Shown: piece by piece, positions 35,356-44,051 of the stretch
Position numbering within the stretch: position 1 is the stretch's first letter
How the letters are laid out: every line of letters starts with the position of its first letter
Source of the DNA: Candidatus Rifleibacteriota bacterium
GTDB lineage: Bacteria > Muiribacteriota > Ozemobacteria > Ozemobacterales > Ozemobacteraceae
Length of the DNA stretch: 64,000 nt
Reading direction: 5' to 3'
Assembly: GCA_024710355.1 (NCBI GenBank)
Contig: JANJUX010000006.1
Span: 55,904-119,903 of the forward strand
Translations under genes and position numbers: made by a program
Notes under the pieces: generated by a model
The model's input: only the letters and a program-made list of their open reading frames with translations
The model's database searches: none
What the model was told of the DNA's origin: nothing

Positions 35356-36267
35356 ATGAAAAAGATTTTTCTGCTGCTTTCACTTCTTTTTGCAGGGCCG
35401 GTCTATGCTCAGGCCCAGGCTAACAACATCACTTCACCATTTAAACTTTGGCTGTTGAACAATGAAGCCAGGGCTCTGTCTTCGTTAAGTTCAGACGAAA
35501 TGCTGATCAGCAAGACCTCACTGCCCTTTTCATTCATGCCGCCATCAGCGCCTGCCACAGCAAGGCCCGAAGAACGACTGTGGGCCATTCATCGCAAATT
35601 CTATATACTGCTCGACGAAGTTCAGGGCACATACACCCTGGCGCGCCAGTTCGGCAACGGCAAGTTTTCTGTAGTTCTGAAACAGGCCAGACCAGAAACC
35701 TGGTCAGTAATGCCGCTCATGCAGTTCTGCCCGGAACTGGTCAACCGCCTCACACCAGAATTGAGGCGGGCTTTTCATCAGACTCTGCTGAAAGCCCTGA
35801 ATCTTGACCCGCAAAGAGATGCCGATCTTACAACCAGGCTTAACCGGGCAATCAAAAAGCTTTCTGACGAAGAATTCAGGCTTTTGAACGATTACTTTGC
35901 CTCTTTTGCCGCTCTGTTCCCGGCTGACGGCAGCATAAAAGTTCTGCGCGGTTTCATCGAGACCGGCATTAAAAAGCCTTTTGGCACCGGCATAAAAGAA
36001 CTGTTCAGACCTGTCGGAAGCCAGCCCGCCGAAACTCAGGGCACCACAACTGCCGCCGCCCCGGCAGCGATCGAGTCTGATGACCCTCTCGCCGAGCTCG
36101 AAAGACTGGCACAATTTGATTCGGGCGAAATCAGCACTCTTGCAGAGCCGGCTTCAGACAGTGAAAATCTCGAAGAAAACACCGGTGGCACCCCGGCGCA
36201 AACTCAGCCAACCGAGCTTGAACCGCCACCGCCCGGCACTGACGACCTTTTCAAAATCTGGGATTGA
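35356..36267 (+). CDS. Secreted protein of unknown function, acidic Pro-rich C-terminus
   Basis: The 303-residue protein has a signal peptide (ending PVYAQAQA), a helical middle (about 40-220) with VNRLTPELRRAFHQTLLKAL, and an Ala/Pro/Glu/Thr-rich tail (about 225-300). I recognise no family. It ends the radical-SAM/RNase G/secreted-protein run and is followed by a terminator. Confidence 0.6.
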   Translation: MKKIFLLLSLLFAGPVYAQAQANNITSPFKLWLLNNEARALSSLSSDEMLISKTSLPFSFMPPSAPATARPEERLWAIHRKFYILLDEVQGTYTLARQFGNGKFSVVLKQARPETWSVMPLMQFCPELVNRLTPELRRAFHQTLLKALNLDPQRDADLTTRLNRAIKKLSDEEFRLLNDYFASFAALFPADGSIKVLRGFIETGIKKPFGTGIKELFRPVGSQPAETQGTTTAAAPAAIESDDPLAELERLAQFDSGEISTLAEPASDSENLEENTGGTPAQTQPTELEPPPPGTDDLFKIWD

Positions 36268-36277
36268 GCCGGAAATG

Positions 36278-36313
36278 AAAACGGGCTGTCGTTTAAAGAC
36301 AGCCCGTTTTTTA
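36278..36313. terminator. Terminator between converging genes
   Basis: AAAACGGGCTGTC and GACAGCCCGTTTT pair around a short loop with a T-run on the plus strand and A-run on the left, so it can work for the secreted-protein operon and for the sigma-factor gene arriving on the minus strand. Confidence 0.85.
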
Positions 36314-36326
36314 TTACAGGTAAATA

Positions 36327-37328
36327 TCAGCGATGATAATATTCTTTCAACTTTGGCGCCGAACTGGCGCGCAGCTTTTTGAGCGCTTTTTCTTCAACCT
36401 GACGCACCCGCTCACGGGTCACCCCGAGAATTCTGCCGATTTCTTCAAGCGACCGCGGTGTGCCGTCGTCGAGACCGAAACGAAGCTTGACAACGATCTG
36501 CTCACGATCTGAAAGTGTCTCTAGAACCCGACAGATCTGATCGCGCAGCAGCGAATCGATAACGGCTTCTTCTGGGCTGACGGCATCATCATTCGAAATA
36601 TAGTTTTCGAGCGAAGTGTCTTCTTTGTTACCAACCGAGATTTCGAGTGAAACCGGCTCCTGAGTCAGACGCACCACTTCTTCGATACGGTCGACGGGCA
36701 GGTCGACACGGGCAGACAACTCTTCCATGGCCGGCTCGCGGCCCTTTTCCTGGACAAACATGCGAATCTGCTTGCGAACCTTATTGACGATTTCCATGAT
36801 ATGAACCGGAATGCGAATAACCCTTGATTGTTCAGCCAGAGCACGGGTTATCGCCTGTCTGATCCACCAGGTCGAGTAAGTCGAAAACTTGTAGCCCATC
36901 GTGTAATCGAATTTTTCGATAGAACGCAGCAGACCGAGGTTGCCTTCCTGAATCAGGTCAAGAAAAAGCAGGCCACGGTTGGTATATTTTTTGGCGATAC
37001 TGACTACCAGCCTGAGATTTGCAGTAATCAAAGCCTCGCGGGCTTCTGGGTCGCCTTCGAGAATTCTCCGCGCGAATTCCTTTTCCTGGTCATGGGTTGC
37101 CAGGCTGAGCTTGGTGAGCTGCTGCAGATAGAGCTTCACCGAGTCGTCAAATATCGACTCTTCCTTGCGCTTTTCGCGTTCGTCCTGATGATCGACAACG
37201 TCTTCATCACTTCGTTTGCGATAAGGCGAAGCGACCTTGATCTCTTCATGAACGGGCTTTTTCCGGGTTTCAACCGGCTTATCAGCCTTGTCAGTCACTT
37301 CGCCTGCTTTTGGCTTGCTCTTAGGCAT
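36327..37328 (-). CDS. rpoD: RNA polymerase sigma70 factor (RpoD/SigA family)
   Basis: The 333-residue protein holds regions 1.2 ([20 protein letters not shown]), 2 ([31 protein letters not shown], and [20 protein letters not shown]), 3 and 4 ([20 protein letters not shown]), all near consensus. A charged 60-residue N-terminus replaces the long region 1.1 of proteobacterial RpoD. It could be the primary sigma or a close group 2 relative. It overlaps the accA stop by 8 bases and shares the accD-accA transcript, an unusual partner for a sigma gene. Confidence 0.9.
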   Translation of the reverse strand: MPKSKPKAGEVTDKADKPVETRKKPVHEEIKVASPYRKRSDEDVVDHQDEREKRKEESIFDDSVKLYLQQLTKLSLATHDQEKEFARRILEGDPEAREALITANLRLVVSIAKKYTNRGLLFLDLIQEGNLGLLRSIEKFDYTMGYKFSTYSTWWIRQAITRALAEQSRVIRIPVHIMEIVNKVRKQIRMFVQEKGREPAMEELSARVDLPVDRIEEVVRLTQEPVSLEISVGNKEDTSLENYISNDDAVSPEEAVIDSLLRDQICRVLETLSDREQIVVKLRFGLDDGTPRSLEEIGRILGVTRERVRQVEEKALKKLRASSAPKLKEYYHR

Positions 37329-38298
37329 GCTCCAGCTCCTCTTCGCGGGTGAATCTTCCCATGCCGCGAAACTTTTTGTAGCGTTCGTCCAATAATTTAT
37401 CGGCGTTCATCGCCAATAATGAAGGCAGATGTTTTTCGATCTGCTTTTTAATTTCATCGGCAGCCATCTGATGATTGCGATGCGCACCACCAATCGGTTC
37501 AGGAAGTATGCCATCGATAATCCCCGCTTCAAGCAGGTTGGTGGCGCGAAGCTTGAGCGCGGTCGCCGCTTCTTTCGTCTTAGCCGGATCGTTCCAGAGG
37601 ATGGCGGCACAGCCTTCGGCAGAAATTACCGAATAAACCGAAAATTCAAACATGAAAACCCGGTCACCGACACCGATTGCCAGAGCGCCACCGCTGCCGC
37701 CTTCACCAGTAACAAAGCAGAGAATCGGCACTCTGATACCTGACATTTCAGCGAGATTGCGCGCAATCGCATCACTCTGGCCACGTTCTTCAGCGCCAAT
37801 ACCAGGAAAAGCACCGGGAGTATCGATAAAAGCTATAATCGGCAGGCCGAAGCGTTCAGCGGTGCGCATCATGCGCAGAGCCTTGCGATAGCCCTCGGGG
37901 TGCGGCATGCCAAAATTGCGGTAAATGTTTTCTTCGGTGTCGTGCCCCTTCTGGTGCCCGATGATCATTACCCGCTGATCACCAATTCGACCAATACCGG
38001 AGACGATTGCCGGATCATCACCAAACAGGCGGTCACCGTGCAGTTCGACAAATTCTTCGCCGCACAGATGCTTGATCAGATCAAGAGTCGACGGGCGATT
38101 GATGTGGCGGGCCACCTGAGTGATCTGCCATGGCTCAAGATTGCCATAGACATCATTCTTGAGAGCATCGACTTTTTCATTAATTGCCCTGATCTCGCGC
38201 GAAAGGTCGATTTTGCGGGTTTCAGAAATGGCCTGCAGCTCTTTAATTCGAGCCTCAAGCTCTATAATTAATTTTTCGAATTCAAATTCTTTTGCCAT
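37321..38298 (-). CDS. accA: Acetyl-CoA carboxylase carboxyltransferase subunit alpha
   Basis: AccA with AccD transfers CO2 from carboxybiotin to acetyl-CoA, making malonyl-CoA, the first committed step of fatty-acid synthesis. Clear motifs: [68 protein letters not shown] (read in parts) and [15 protein letters not shown]. Length 325 residues is typical. It follows accD by 10 bases and overlaps the sigma-factor gene. Confidence 0.96.
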   Translation of the reverse strand: MAKEFEFEKLIIELEARIKELQAISETRKIDLSREIRAINEKVDALKNDVYGNLEPWQITQVARHINRPSTLDLIKHLCGEEFVELHGDRLFGDDPAIVSGIGRIGDQRVMIIGHQKGHDTEENIYRNFGMPHPEGYRKALRMMRTAERFGLPIIAFIDTPGAFPGIGAEERGQSDAIARNLAEMSGIRVPILCFVTGEGGSGGALAIGVGDRVFMFEFSVYSVISAEGCAAILWNDPAKTKEAATALKLRATNLLEAGIIDGILPEPIGGAHRNHQMAADEIKKQIEKHLPSLLAMNADKLLDERYKKFRGMGRFTREEELEHA

Positions 38299-38308
38299 AT
38301 GTACCCCG

Positions 38309-39133
38309 TCAGGCTACCAGAAGCCGCAGAATTCGTGCAACAGTATTTTTCATAACCCGACGATGAATGACGCAATCGAGCATGCCATGCTCGAGCAGGA
38401 ACTTCGAACGCTGAAAACCTTCGGGCAGCTTCTGTCTGATGGTCTGTTCGATTACCCTCGGACCGGCAAAACCGATCAAAGCACCGGGCTCAGCGATGTT
38501 AACATCACCGAGGCTGGCAAAACTCGCCGAAACGCCGCCGGTGGTCGGGTCGGTCATGATCGAAACAAAAGGCACAGCCGCCTGATTCAGTCGTTTAACC
38601 GCAGCCGAAGTCTTGGCCATCTGCATCAGCGAAAAAATACCTTCCTGCATCCGGGCGCCGCCGCTGGCAGAAACAATGATAACCGGAGCTTTTTCCTGTG
38701 CACCCAGTTCGAGAATCGTTGTGAGCTTCTCGCCAACGACCGAACCCATGCTGCCGCCCATAAAATCGAAATTCATGACCCCTAGAAGCACCTTGCGACC
38801 TGATAAAGTCGCTCTGCCAGTGGCAACCGCCTCATTGACGTCAGTCTTTTTAATGGCTTCGGCCATGCGTTCGGGGTAAGGCTTTGAATCCACAAAACTC
38901 AACGGATCGACCGATTTCATGTCGTGGTCGATCTCGACAAAAGAATTGTCGTCGGTGAGCAGAGCAATGCGGTCCCAGAGGGGCATGCGCAGATGATGAT
39001 CGCATTTGCTGCAGAGAAAAAGGTTCTTTGCCAGATCCTTGATTAAAAGGGTTTCGTTACAGGCCGGGCACTTTTTCCAGAGGTCGGAGGGGGTGTCCCG
39101 TCTGGGACGGGTAAGCTTGTCAAACCATCCCAT
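38309..39133 (-). CDS. accD: Acetyl-CoA carboxylase carboxyltransferase subunit beta
   Basis: AccD is the zinc-bearing partner of AccA. The N-terminus has the Cys4 zinc ribbon CPACNE ... CSKC; the core has SGGARMQEGIFSLMQMAKTS and DPTTGGVSASFASLGD. Length 274 residues. It is the first gene of the accD-accA-sigma operon. The upstream region has a strong promoter overlapped by a palindrome. Confidence 0.96.
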   Translation of the reverse strand: MGWFDKLTRPRRDTPSDLWKKCPACNETLLIKDLAKNLFLCSKCDHHLRMPLWDRIALLTDDNSFVEIDHDMKSVDPLSFVDSKPYPERMAEAIKKTDVNEAVATGRATLSGRKVLLGVMNFDFMGGSMGSVVGEKLTTILELGAQEKAPVIIVSASGGARMQEGIFSLMQMAKTSAAVKRLNQAAVPFVSIMTDPTTGGVSASFASLGDVNIAEPGALIGFAGPRVIEQTIRQKLPEGFQRSKFLLEHGMLDCVIHRRVMKNTVARILRLLVA

Positions 39134-39173
39134 GCGTTACCGCCATATGTAAAGAATTGGAAATGTTTTCATA

Positions 39174-39209
39174 AAATCTGGTTATACCAGATTTAATACA
39201 CAGTTTCAA
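39174..39209 (-). promoter_or_regulatory. accD promoter with a perfect palindrome over the -10
   Basis: On the minus strand TTGAAA (39209-39204), 17 bases, TATAAC (39186-39181). A perfect palindrome with 9-bp arms, AAATCTGGT-TAT-ACCAGATTT (39174-39194), is centred on the -10 box. This is how a repressor blocks polymerase, and fatty-acid regulators such as FapR and FabT use promoter-overlapping palindromes, but the sequence here does not match their known sites. No adjacent regulator gene is seen. Confidence 0.65.
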
Positions 39210-39236
39210 GAAGAAACCTGTTGAAACGATAGACTG

Positions 39237-39270
39237 CAAAAGAAAAACGCCTCTCCGCAAGGAGAGGCGC
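39237..39270 (-). terminator. Terminator of the haem lipoprotein gene
   Basis: On the minus strand CGCCTCTCC and GGAGAGGCG form a 9-bp stem with a 4-base loop (TTGC), followed by TTTTTCTTTT. It ends the 39299-40336 gene before the accD promoter. Confidence 0.85.
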
Positions 39271-39298
39271 AATTGTCACAGTTTGCAGGCCTGTCTGG

Positions 39299-40336
39299 TC
39301 AGGCAGGATCAGTTGTAAAATCGAAGTATGTACTCTTTTCTTCAATACCGGTTGAAACCGGCGTGGCAAATATTCGAATCCTGTAGGTTGTGTTGGCGTT
39401 GAGATTAAACAGCTTGTCGTTACTGTAACTGCTGTTGACTTTGCCAAGATCGACTGCCTCAGCCGGGTTGGTTGAATCCTTTGCGAAGAGGTAAACAATA
39501 CATTCAGCAGGTTCTTTGAGCGAAAAGTTGATGCTGGCTTTGTAAGGGCCACCCTTGGTGATATTTATACTGCTGAAAACGGTGTTTACAGGTGTCGTCG
39601 GGGTTGTCGGGGTAGTAGTAGTCGTTGTGGGAATCGTTACTGCTTCAAGGGTAGTGAACGAAAGCACGCCAAAAGTCGCTGTGGTGGTGCGATTGCTGCT
39701 CTTGTCGGTGCAGATAAGCTCGTAAGTGTATCTGGTCGAAGCCAGCAGACCATTGATTTCGTACTTATGACTGGTTTTGTAGGTAGTACTGACCGGAAAC
39801 TCGAGCCGGTCGCCACCAACTGTCTTAAGAACCAGCCGACTGAGGCATTCTTCGTCACTTTTCCAGGTGATGGTTACCGAGGTTGAAAGCGGTGTGGCAA
39901 CAACGCCGCTGATAATCGGCGGAATGGTATCACCAAAACCAGGCAGACCGTTGGTGCCATGGCAAAGATAGCATTGTTTGTCATCTGTGTAATTATGATC
40001 GGGATTACGGGTGGTGTCGTTATGACAGCTCAAACAAGAAGCCTGCTGCCAGCCCGGATGCATATTATCAAGCAGTGGAGCGTTGTCGTGGCCATTAACA
40101 CCGCTGCCACCGGTCGGAACCGTAACAATCGGAGTAGTTATCTGACCAGGATTCTGAACGACGCCGTCGGTGGGTAACCCACCGGTTCCGTTCGTGACCT
40201 GATAAGCGCCAAGCGGGTTAACGTTTCCGCCGGAATCTGAGGAACTCGATGAACAACCGGCTGTCAGCATGGTTACTGCAACAAGCAGAAACAGCATCAG
40301 CCATGGGTGATCAGGCAGGCGACGGTAAGACTTCAT
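39299..40336 (-). CDS. Lipoprotein with two CXXCH haem motifs and FN3-like domains
   Basis: A 345-residue lipoprotein (lipobox TAGC, Cys28). Two c-type haem sites follow: CLSCH (101-105) and CYLCH (122-126). Then comes a fibronectin-III-like domain (about 140-230: SVTITWKSDEECLSRLV, TRYTYELIC), a Thr/Pro-rich linker (about 236-250) and a second FN3-like domain. It is probably a surface or outer-membrane electron-carrier or sensor protein; the function is inferred. It carries a sigma28-like promoter, suggesting expression with motility genes. Confidence 0.75.
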   Translation of the reverse strand: MKSYRRLPDHPWLMLFLLVAVTMLTAGCSSSSSDSGGNVNPLGAYQVTNGTGGLPTDGVVQNPGQITTPIVTVPTGGSGVNGHDNAPLLDNMHPGWQQASCLSCHNDTTRNPDHNYTDDKQCYLCHGTNGLPGFGDTIPPIISGVVATPLSTSVTITWKSDEECLSRLVLKTVGGDRLEFPVSTTYKTSHKYEINGLLASTRYTYELICTDKSSNRTTTATFGVLSFTTLEAVTIPTTTTTTPTTPTTPVNTVFSSINITKGGPYKASINFSLKEPAECIVYLFAKDSTNPAEAVDLGKVNSSYSNDKLFNLNANTTYRIRIFATPVSTGIEEKSTYFDFTTDPA

Positions 40337-40385
40337 AGTTGATCTGTGACCTCCAGACGCAATGTCTTATACTTATACCCTTGGC

Positions 40386-40413
40386 TTATCGGCAGAATGA
40401 ATTACAAAAATTA
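40386..40413 (-). promoter_or_regulatory. FliA/sigma28-like promoter of the haem lipoprotein
   Basis: On the minus strand TAAT (40413-40410), 16 bases, GCCGATAA (40393-40386). This is the same -35 variant and spacing as before flgI and an exact -10. Transcription would begin near 40378, about 40 bases before the ATG, with a GGAGGT ribosome binding site between. Confidence 0.6.
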
Positions 40414-40505
40414 AATAAAAAAACTTCTGGTTTTCATTCATGAATTCCGGAAACCTGCCGAAAGGGTTGAAGATTTCGCATCGTTATCTTATTCTCAGGG
40501 AAATT

Positions 40506-41114
40506 ATGAAACTAATCAGCAACGCACTGGTATGGACAGCCACCTGGCTGATAACGGGTCTCTATACCCTGGCAATTTACCCTCTGTATGTCATCAGAAA
40601 CCTTGGCTACCACCTCAGGTCTCCCTCGGTTCTCCTGTATGCACTGATTTTTTATGTCGTCGACCGGGTAACCAAACTTCTGGTCGTTAATAACTCCCAT
40701 CTGCTGCCGGTCAACGTCATCGATAACTTTTTCACTCTCACCTACGTGAAAAACCCCGGCGTCGCTTTTGGCTGGTTCCCGGACTGGCGCCTGCCGCCGA
40801 TTCTGATGGCAATGACGATGATCATCATCATTGCCTACTACAGTCTCAAACTGCCCGAAGAAGAACGCATGACCCGCTGGGCACTTGCCCTGCTCGTTGG
40901 CGGCGCGGTTGGCAATCTCTATGACCGCATCGTCTACGGCTTTGTCGTCGATTTCTTTCTTTTCCACTTCGGCAGCTTCGACTTTCCGGTTTTCAACGTC
41001 GCCGATATCGCCATCGACTTTGGCGTGTTCATGCTGTTCGTTGACATCTTCTTTCTGAGCCCTGACGAAGACGAGGAAGCCAGTTCAGAAGGCCTGACAC
41101 CCACTGCGGCCTGA
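40506..41114 (+). CDS. lspA: Lipoprotein signal peptidase LspA
   Basis: Signal peptidase II removes the leader from lipidated prolipoproteins. There are four to five membrane helices, with the catalytic aspartates in GGAVGNLYDRI and FNVADIAID, plus TLTYVKNPGVAFGWF. At 202 residues it is longer than most LspA (about 165) owing to an N-terminal hydrophobic extension and an acidic tail. ATG 40506 has AGGG just upstream; the frame is open to 40440. It starts a run with two lgt genes. Confidence 0.92.
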   Translation: MKLISNALVWTATWLITGLYTLAIYPLYVIRNLGYHLRSPSVLLYALIFYVVDRVTKLLVVNNSHLLPVNVIDNFFTLTYVKNPGVAFGWFPDWRLPPILMAMTMIIIIAYYSLKLPEEERMTRWALALLVGGAVGNLYDRIVYGFVVDFFLFHFGSFDFPVFNVADIAIDFGVFMLFVDIFFLSPDEDEEASSEGLTPTAA

Positions 41115-41123
41115 ACCTGAAAC

Positions 41124-41912
41124 ATGTATCCGATCCTCTTCTCGACCCCCTGGTTCAACGTCTATACCTATGGTCTGCTGATCGCTGCCGGCTACACAGC
41201 CGGCACTTTTGTTATTCTGCGCGAAGCAGGCCGGGCCGGCCTCAACCGCGAAGCGATCTTCGACATGCTGATTATTCAGCTGATCGTCGGCATCATGGGC
41301 TCGCGCCTGCTGTTTCTGCTCGAATACAACCCTGAAAAGCTCACTTTTTCTGATTTTTTCGCCTTCGAACAGGGTGGCCTGACCTTTTACGGCTCGGTCA
41401 TCAGCAGCTTCATCTTCGACCTTCTCTATCTCAAGGCGCGAAAAATACCATTCTGGCCGGTCATGGACTGCATTGGCTTCGGCCTGCCGCTCGGAATAAT
41501 GCTGGCGCGGCTCGGCTGCTTTTTCAATGGCTGCTGCTACGGCACTGCCTGCAGCTATGCCTGGGGTTTTCATTTTGAACATGCCGGCCCCGGGTTGCAC
41601 CACCCGACCCAGCTGTATGAGTCCCTTTCCGGTCTGGCGATTTTCATTGTTCTGCAGTATCTGCGTCGCTTCAGACGCAACCATGGCGAAATGTTTCTCG
41701 CCTGTATGGGCCTTTATGGCTTCTTCAGATTCTTTATCGAATTCTGGCGCGCCGAAAACCCGGCGGTGCTGTTCGGACTCAAATTATCGCAGCTGATCGG
41801 CATCGGCGCCATAGCATTCTCTTTTATCGCCTGGAAAGTAATCGATCGCAGCCGACAGTATAGAATCATGCCCGATCAGGCATCTGTTGATATCAAACAG
41901 AACAACTCCTGA
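41124..41912 (+). CDS. lgt: Prolipoprotein diacylglyceryl transferase, copy 1
   Basis: Lgt moves diacylglycerol from phosphatidylglycerol onto the lipobox Cys. The 262-residue polytopic protein has VYTYGLLIAAGYTAG, EQGGLTFYGSV, ARLGCFFNGCCYG and RFFIEFWRAENP. Against the usual FHGG motif this copy has FYGS (Tyr89), while the signature Arg residues are kept. A Cys-rich FNGCCYGTAC replaces the common NGE motif. It is followed directly by a second, diverged lgt; the stop and next start share bases. Confidence 0.88.
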   Translation: MYPILFSTPWFNVYTYGLLIAAGYTAGTFVILREAGRAGLNREAIFDMLIIQLIVGIMGSRLLFLLEYNPEKLTFSDFFAFEQGGLTFYGSVISSFIFDLLYLKARKIPFWPVMDCIGFGLPLGIMLARLGCFFNGCCYGTACSYAWGFHFEHAGPGLHHPTQLYESLSGLAIFIVLQYLRRFRRNHGEMFLACMGLYGFFRFFIEFWRAENPAVLFGLKLSQLIGIGAIAFSFIAWKVIDRSRQYRIMPDQASVDIKQNNS

Positions 41913-42700
41913 TGCAGCAGCTTATTGACCTTCAACTGCCAGTCTACACCTACGGCATTCTCATGCTGGTCGCCTTTCTGGCTGGCACCTGGCTCTTTTC
42001 GGCCAATTGCCGGGCAACCGGCATAAAAAAGCCAGACCTCGTTGATTTTATGCTGATAATCTCACTGGCCGGCCTGGCTGGTGCGAGAATCATGTATATC
42101 GCACTTTTTCCACAGCAGTTTTCGAGCTTTCGCGATCTGATTGCGCTGCACGAAGGCGGGCTGGTGTTTCATGGCGGGCTGTTTGCATCTGCCGCCGGCC
42201 TGTTTGTTTATTTTCTGAAAAAATCGCTGCCCTGGCGGGCAGTTTTCGACGCAGTCACACCATCTCTGGCTCTCGGGCATGCCATCGGGCGATTTGGCTG
42301 CCTGATCAACGGCTGCTGTTATGGGGCCCGAACTGATCTTATCAGCATTTATCACCTCAGCGGTGATCCGCCCGGCTGCTACCGACACCCGACTCAAGCC
42401 TACGAAGGCGGCTTTCTGCTGCTGCTGGCTGTTTTTACGGCCATGTTGCTGCGCCGCAGACCTGGTGTGGTGAGCGCGCGCCCCGGCGTTTTAACCGGGC
42501 TGTATGTTTTTGTTTATTCAATCTGGCGATTTCTGCTGGAATTTATTCGTGACGACGACCGCGGTGGCTTTTTCACCCCCATACTTCTTTCGCCCGGGCA
42601 GCTCGCCTCAATCTTTCTTATGACATTGGCCGGTCTTATGGTAATATACTGCTATAAATATCCAGCTGATACCGGAGATAAAGCAGATGAGCAAAACTGA
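41912..42700 (+). CDS. lgt: Prolipoprotein diacylglyceryl transferase, copy 2
   Basis: A second Lgt of the same length (262 residues), only moderately similar to copy 1, which rules out a recent duplication. It keeps the canonical EGGLVFHGGL (His87), GRFGCLINGCCYG and RFLLEFIRDDDR. It is therefore the better candidate for the housekeeping enzyme. It overlaps the copy 1 stop (TGATG) and the rluD start by 14 bases. Confidence 0.88.
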   Translation: MQQLIDLQLPVYTYGILMLVAFLAGTWLFSANCRATGIKKPDLVDFMLIISLAGLAGARIMYIALFPQQFSSFRDLIALHEGGLVFHGGLFASAAGLFVYFLKKSLPWRAVFDAVTPSLALGHAIGRFGCLINGCCYGARTDLISIYHLSGDPPGCYRHPTQAYEGGFLLLLAVFTAMLLRRRPGVVSARPGVLTGLYVFVYSIWRFLLEFIRDDDRGGFFTPILLSPGQLASIFLMTLAGLMVIYCYKYPADTGDKADEQN

Positions 42701-43622
42701 AACCTGGGCCGTCGAACCCGAATACGCAGGGTTACGTATCGATCTGGCAATCAACAGAAAATTCGGCCAGATTTCGCGCACCCTCGCCCAGGAAATGCTG
42801 AAAACTGGCGAGATAAAAGTGGGTAGCCAGCTGGTTAAGCCGGGCCTCAAAGTTAAAGGCGGCGAAAAGGTCGAAATCACGTTTCGCCCCGAAGAAGTCG
42901 AACCCGAAATCAAGGCCACGACGCTTGATTTTCCGATTCTCTTCGAAGACCGCTACATGATCGCCGTCAACAAGCCTGCCGGCCTGGTCGTTCATCCCGG
43001 CGCCGGCAAAGAAAAGACTACCGTCGTTTCGGCTCTGCTCGGTCACACGAAGCTCAGCCCGATCGGCGCGCCAACCCGACCCGGGGTTGTACATCGCCTC
43101 GATAAAGACACCAGTGGTGTCATGATTCTCGCCAAAACCCGCGACGTGCATCGCAAGCTGGCTGAAGCCTTTGCCGGGCATGAGCTCGAAAAAGAGTATC
43201 TCGCGATCATTCAGGGTCATATCGTTAACCGCAAAGGTCGTATCGAAGTGGCGATCGAACGCGACAAGATTCATCGCAAGCGCATGAAGGCCACCTCCGC
43301 CGACAAGGGCCGCATGGCCATCAGCAATTTCGAAGTTATCGAATATCTCAAGGGTGCAACCCTGGTTAAAGTTAAAATTCTGACCGGCCGCACTCACCAG
43401 ATTCGCGTGCACATGGCCTTTACCGGGCATCCGCTGCTTGGCGACGTCACTTACGGCGGCAAGCGCCTCGAAAAAAAAGCCGAACATTTTCTGCACAGCC
43501 ACCGTCTTGCTCTCAAGCACCCGGTAACCGGCAAAGACCTCGAATTCATTGCCCCGATGCCCGACAGGTTTGCCCACATGCTCACGCAGCTGCGCCAGGA
43601 AGCGCCGGCAGATTCCAACTGA
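42687..43622 (+). CDS. rluD: 23S rRNA pseudouridine synthase, RluD family
   Basis: RluA-family enzymes convert uridine to pseudouridine in 23S rRNA. An N-terminal S4 RNA-binding domain (about residues 13-75) is followed by the catalytic core with RPGVVHRLDKDTSGVMILAK, where the Asp in HRLDKDTSG is the nucleophile, and GRTHQIRVHMAFTGHPLLGD. Length 311 residues suits RluD. It overlaps lgt copy 2. Confidence 0.93.
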   Translation: MSKTETWAVEPEYAGLRIDLAINRKFGQISRTLAQEMLKTGEIKVGSQLVKPGLKVKGGEKVEITFRPEEVEPEIKATTLDFPILFEDRYMIAVNKPAGLVVHPGAGKEKTTVVSALLGHTKLSPIGAPTRPGVVHRLDKDTSGVMILAKTRDVHRKLAEAFAGHELEKEYLAIIQGHIVNRKGRIEVAIERDKIHRKRMKATSADKGRMAISNFEVIEYLKGATLVKVKILTGRTHQIRVHMAFTGHPLLGDVTYGGKRLEKKAEHFLHSHRLALKHPVTGKDLEFIAPMPDRFAHMLTQLRQEAPADSN

Positions 43623-43647
43623 TTTAAAACGGCAGTTATGCCGATGA
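43620..43647 (+). promoter_or_regulatory. Weak sigma28-like promoter candidate
   Basis: TGAT (43620-43623), 16 bases, GCCGATGA (43640-43647). Each box has one or two mismatches from the motif at 7456, though the spacing is the same. It precedes a pilin-like and a HAMP membrane protein. Listed as a candidate only. Confidence 0.25.
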
Positions 43648-43680
43648 AGTATTAACCTTAGCACAACAGGAAGATTTTTG

Positions 43681-44049
43681 ATGTCTGAGAACCTTCTTTA
43701 CAGCGGTATACGCGATATGCGACAGGGTAATATCGCCCTCTATGCCATTGTTTTCCTGATGGTCGGCGTGGTAATGTCGATCTTCATCTTTTTTCCGCAG
43801 TTTCTCAATATGCAGTCGGGCATATACGGCATTTCGTGCCGTGAAATCAGGCAGAAAATTCAGGTGGGCATCGAAGACCATGATGCCAACAATACGCGCA
43901 GCATCGTCGAACGCGGCAAGCGCGTCGATCTCGACGCCCTCAAGGAAAAGGGCTTTCTCAACGAAATCAGGCTTTGCCCCGAGAAGGGCGAGTATAAATT
44001 TGATGAACGCGGCAGAGTGATCTGCACTTTTCATAAAAGCGGAGAGTAA
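43681..44049 (+). CDS. Single-span membrane protein with pilin-like C-terminus
   Basis: The 122-residue protein has one membrane helix (about residues 18-40) and a C-terminal domain with CPEKGEYKFDERGRVICTFH. This matches the closing C...CxxH pattern of the pilin at 24894-25253, but there is no prepilin leader. A cleaved pilin is therefore unlikely. Function unknown. Ribosome binding site AGGAAG. It is 2 bases from the HAMP gene, so they likely work together. Confidence 0.6.
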   Translation: MSENLLYSGIRDMRQGNIALYAIVFLMVGVVMSIFIFFPQFLNMQSGIYGISCREIRQKIQVGIEDHDANNTRSIVERGKRVDLDALKEKGFLNEIRLCPEKGEYKFDERGRVICTFHKSGE

Positions 44050-44051
44050 AC

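Noticed and set aside
37397..37404. Minus-strand GCCGATAA near the end of accA
   Set aside because: It lies in coding sequence (Ala-Asp codons) and has no TAAA or TAAT at the right distance.
41124..42700. Possibility that the two lgt genes are an assembly duplication
   Set aside because: The two sequences differ along their whole length, so they are distinct paralogues.
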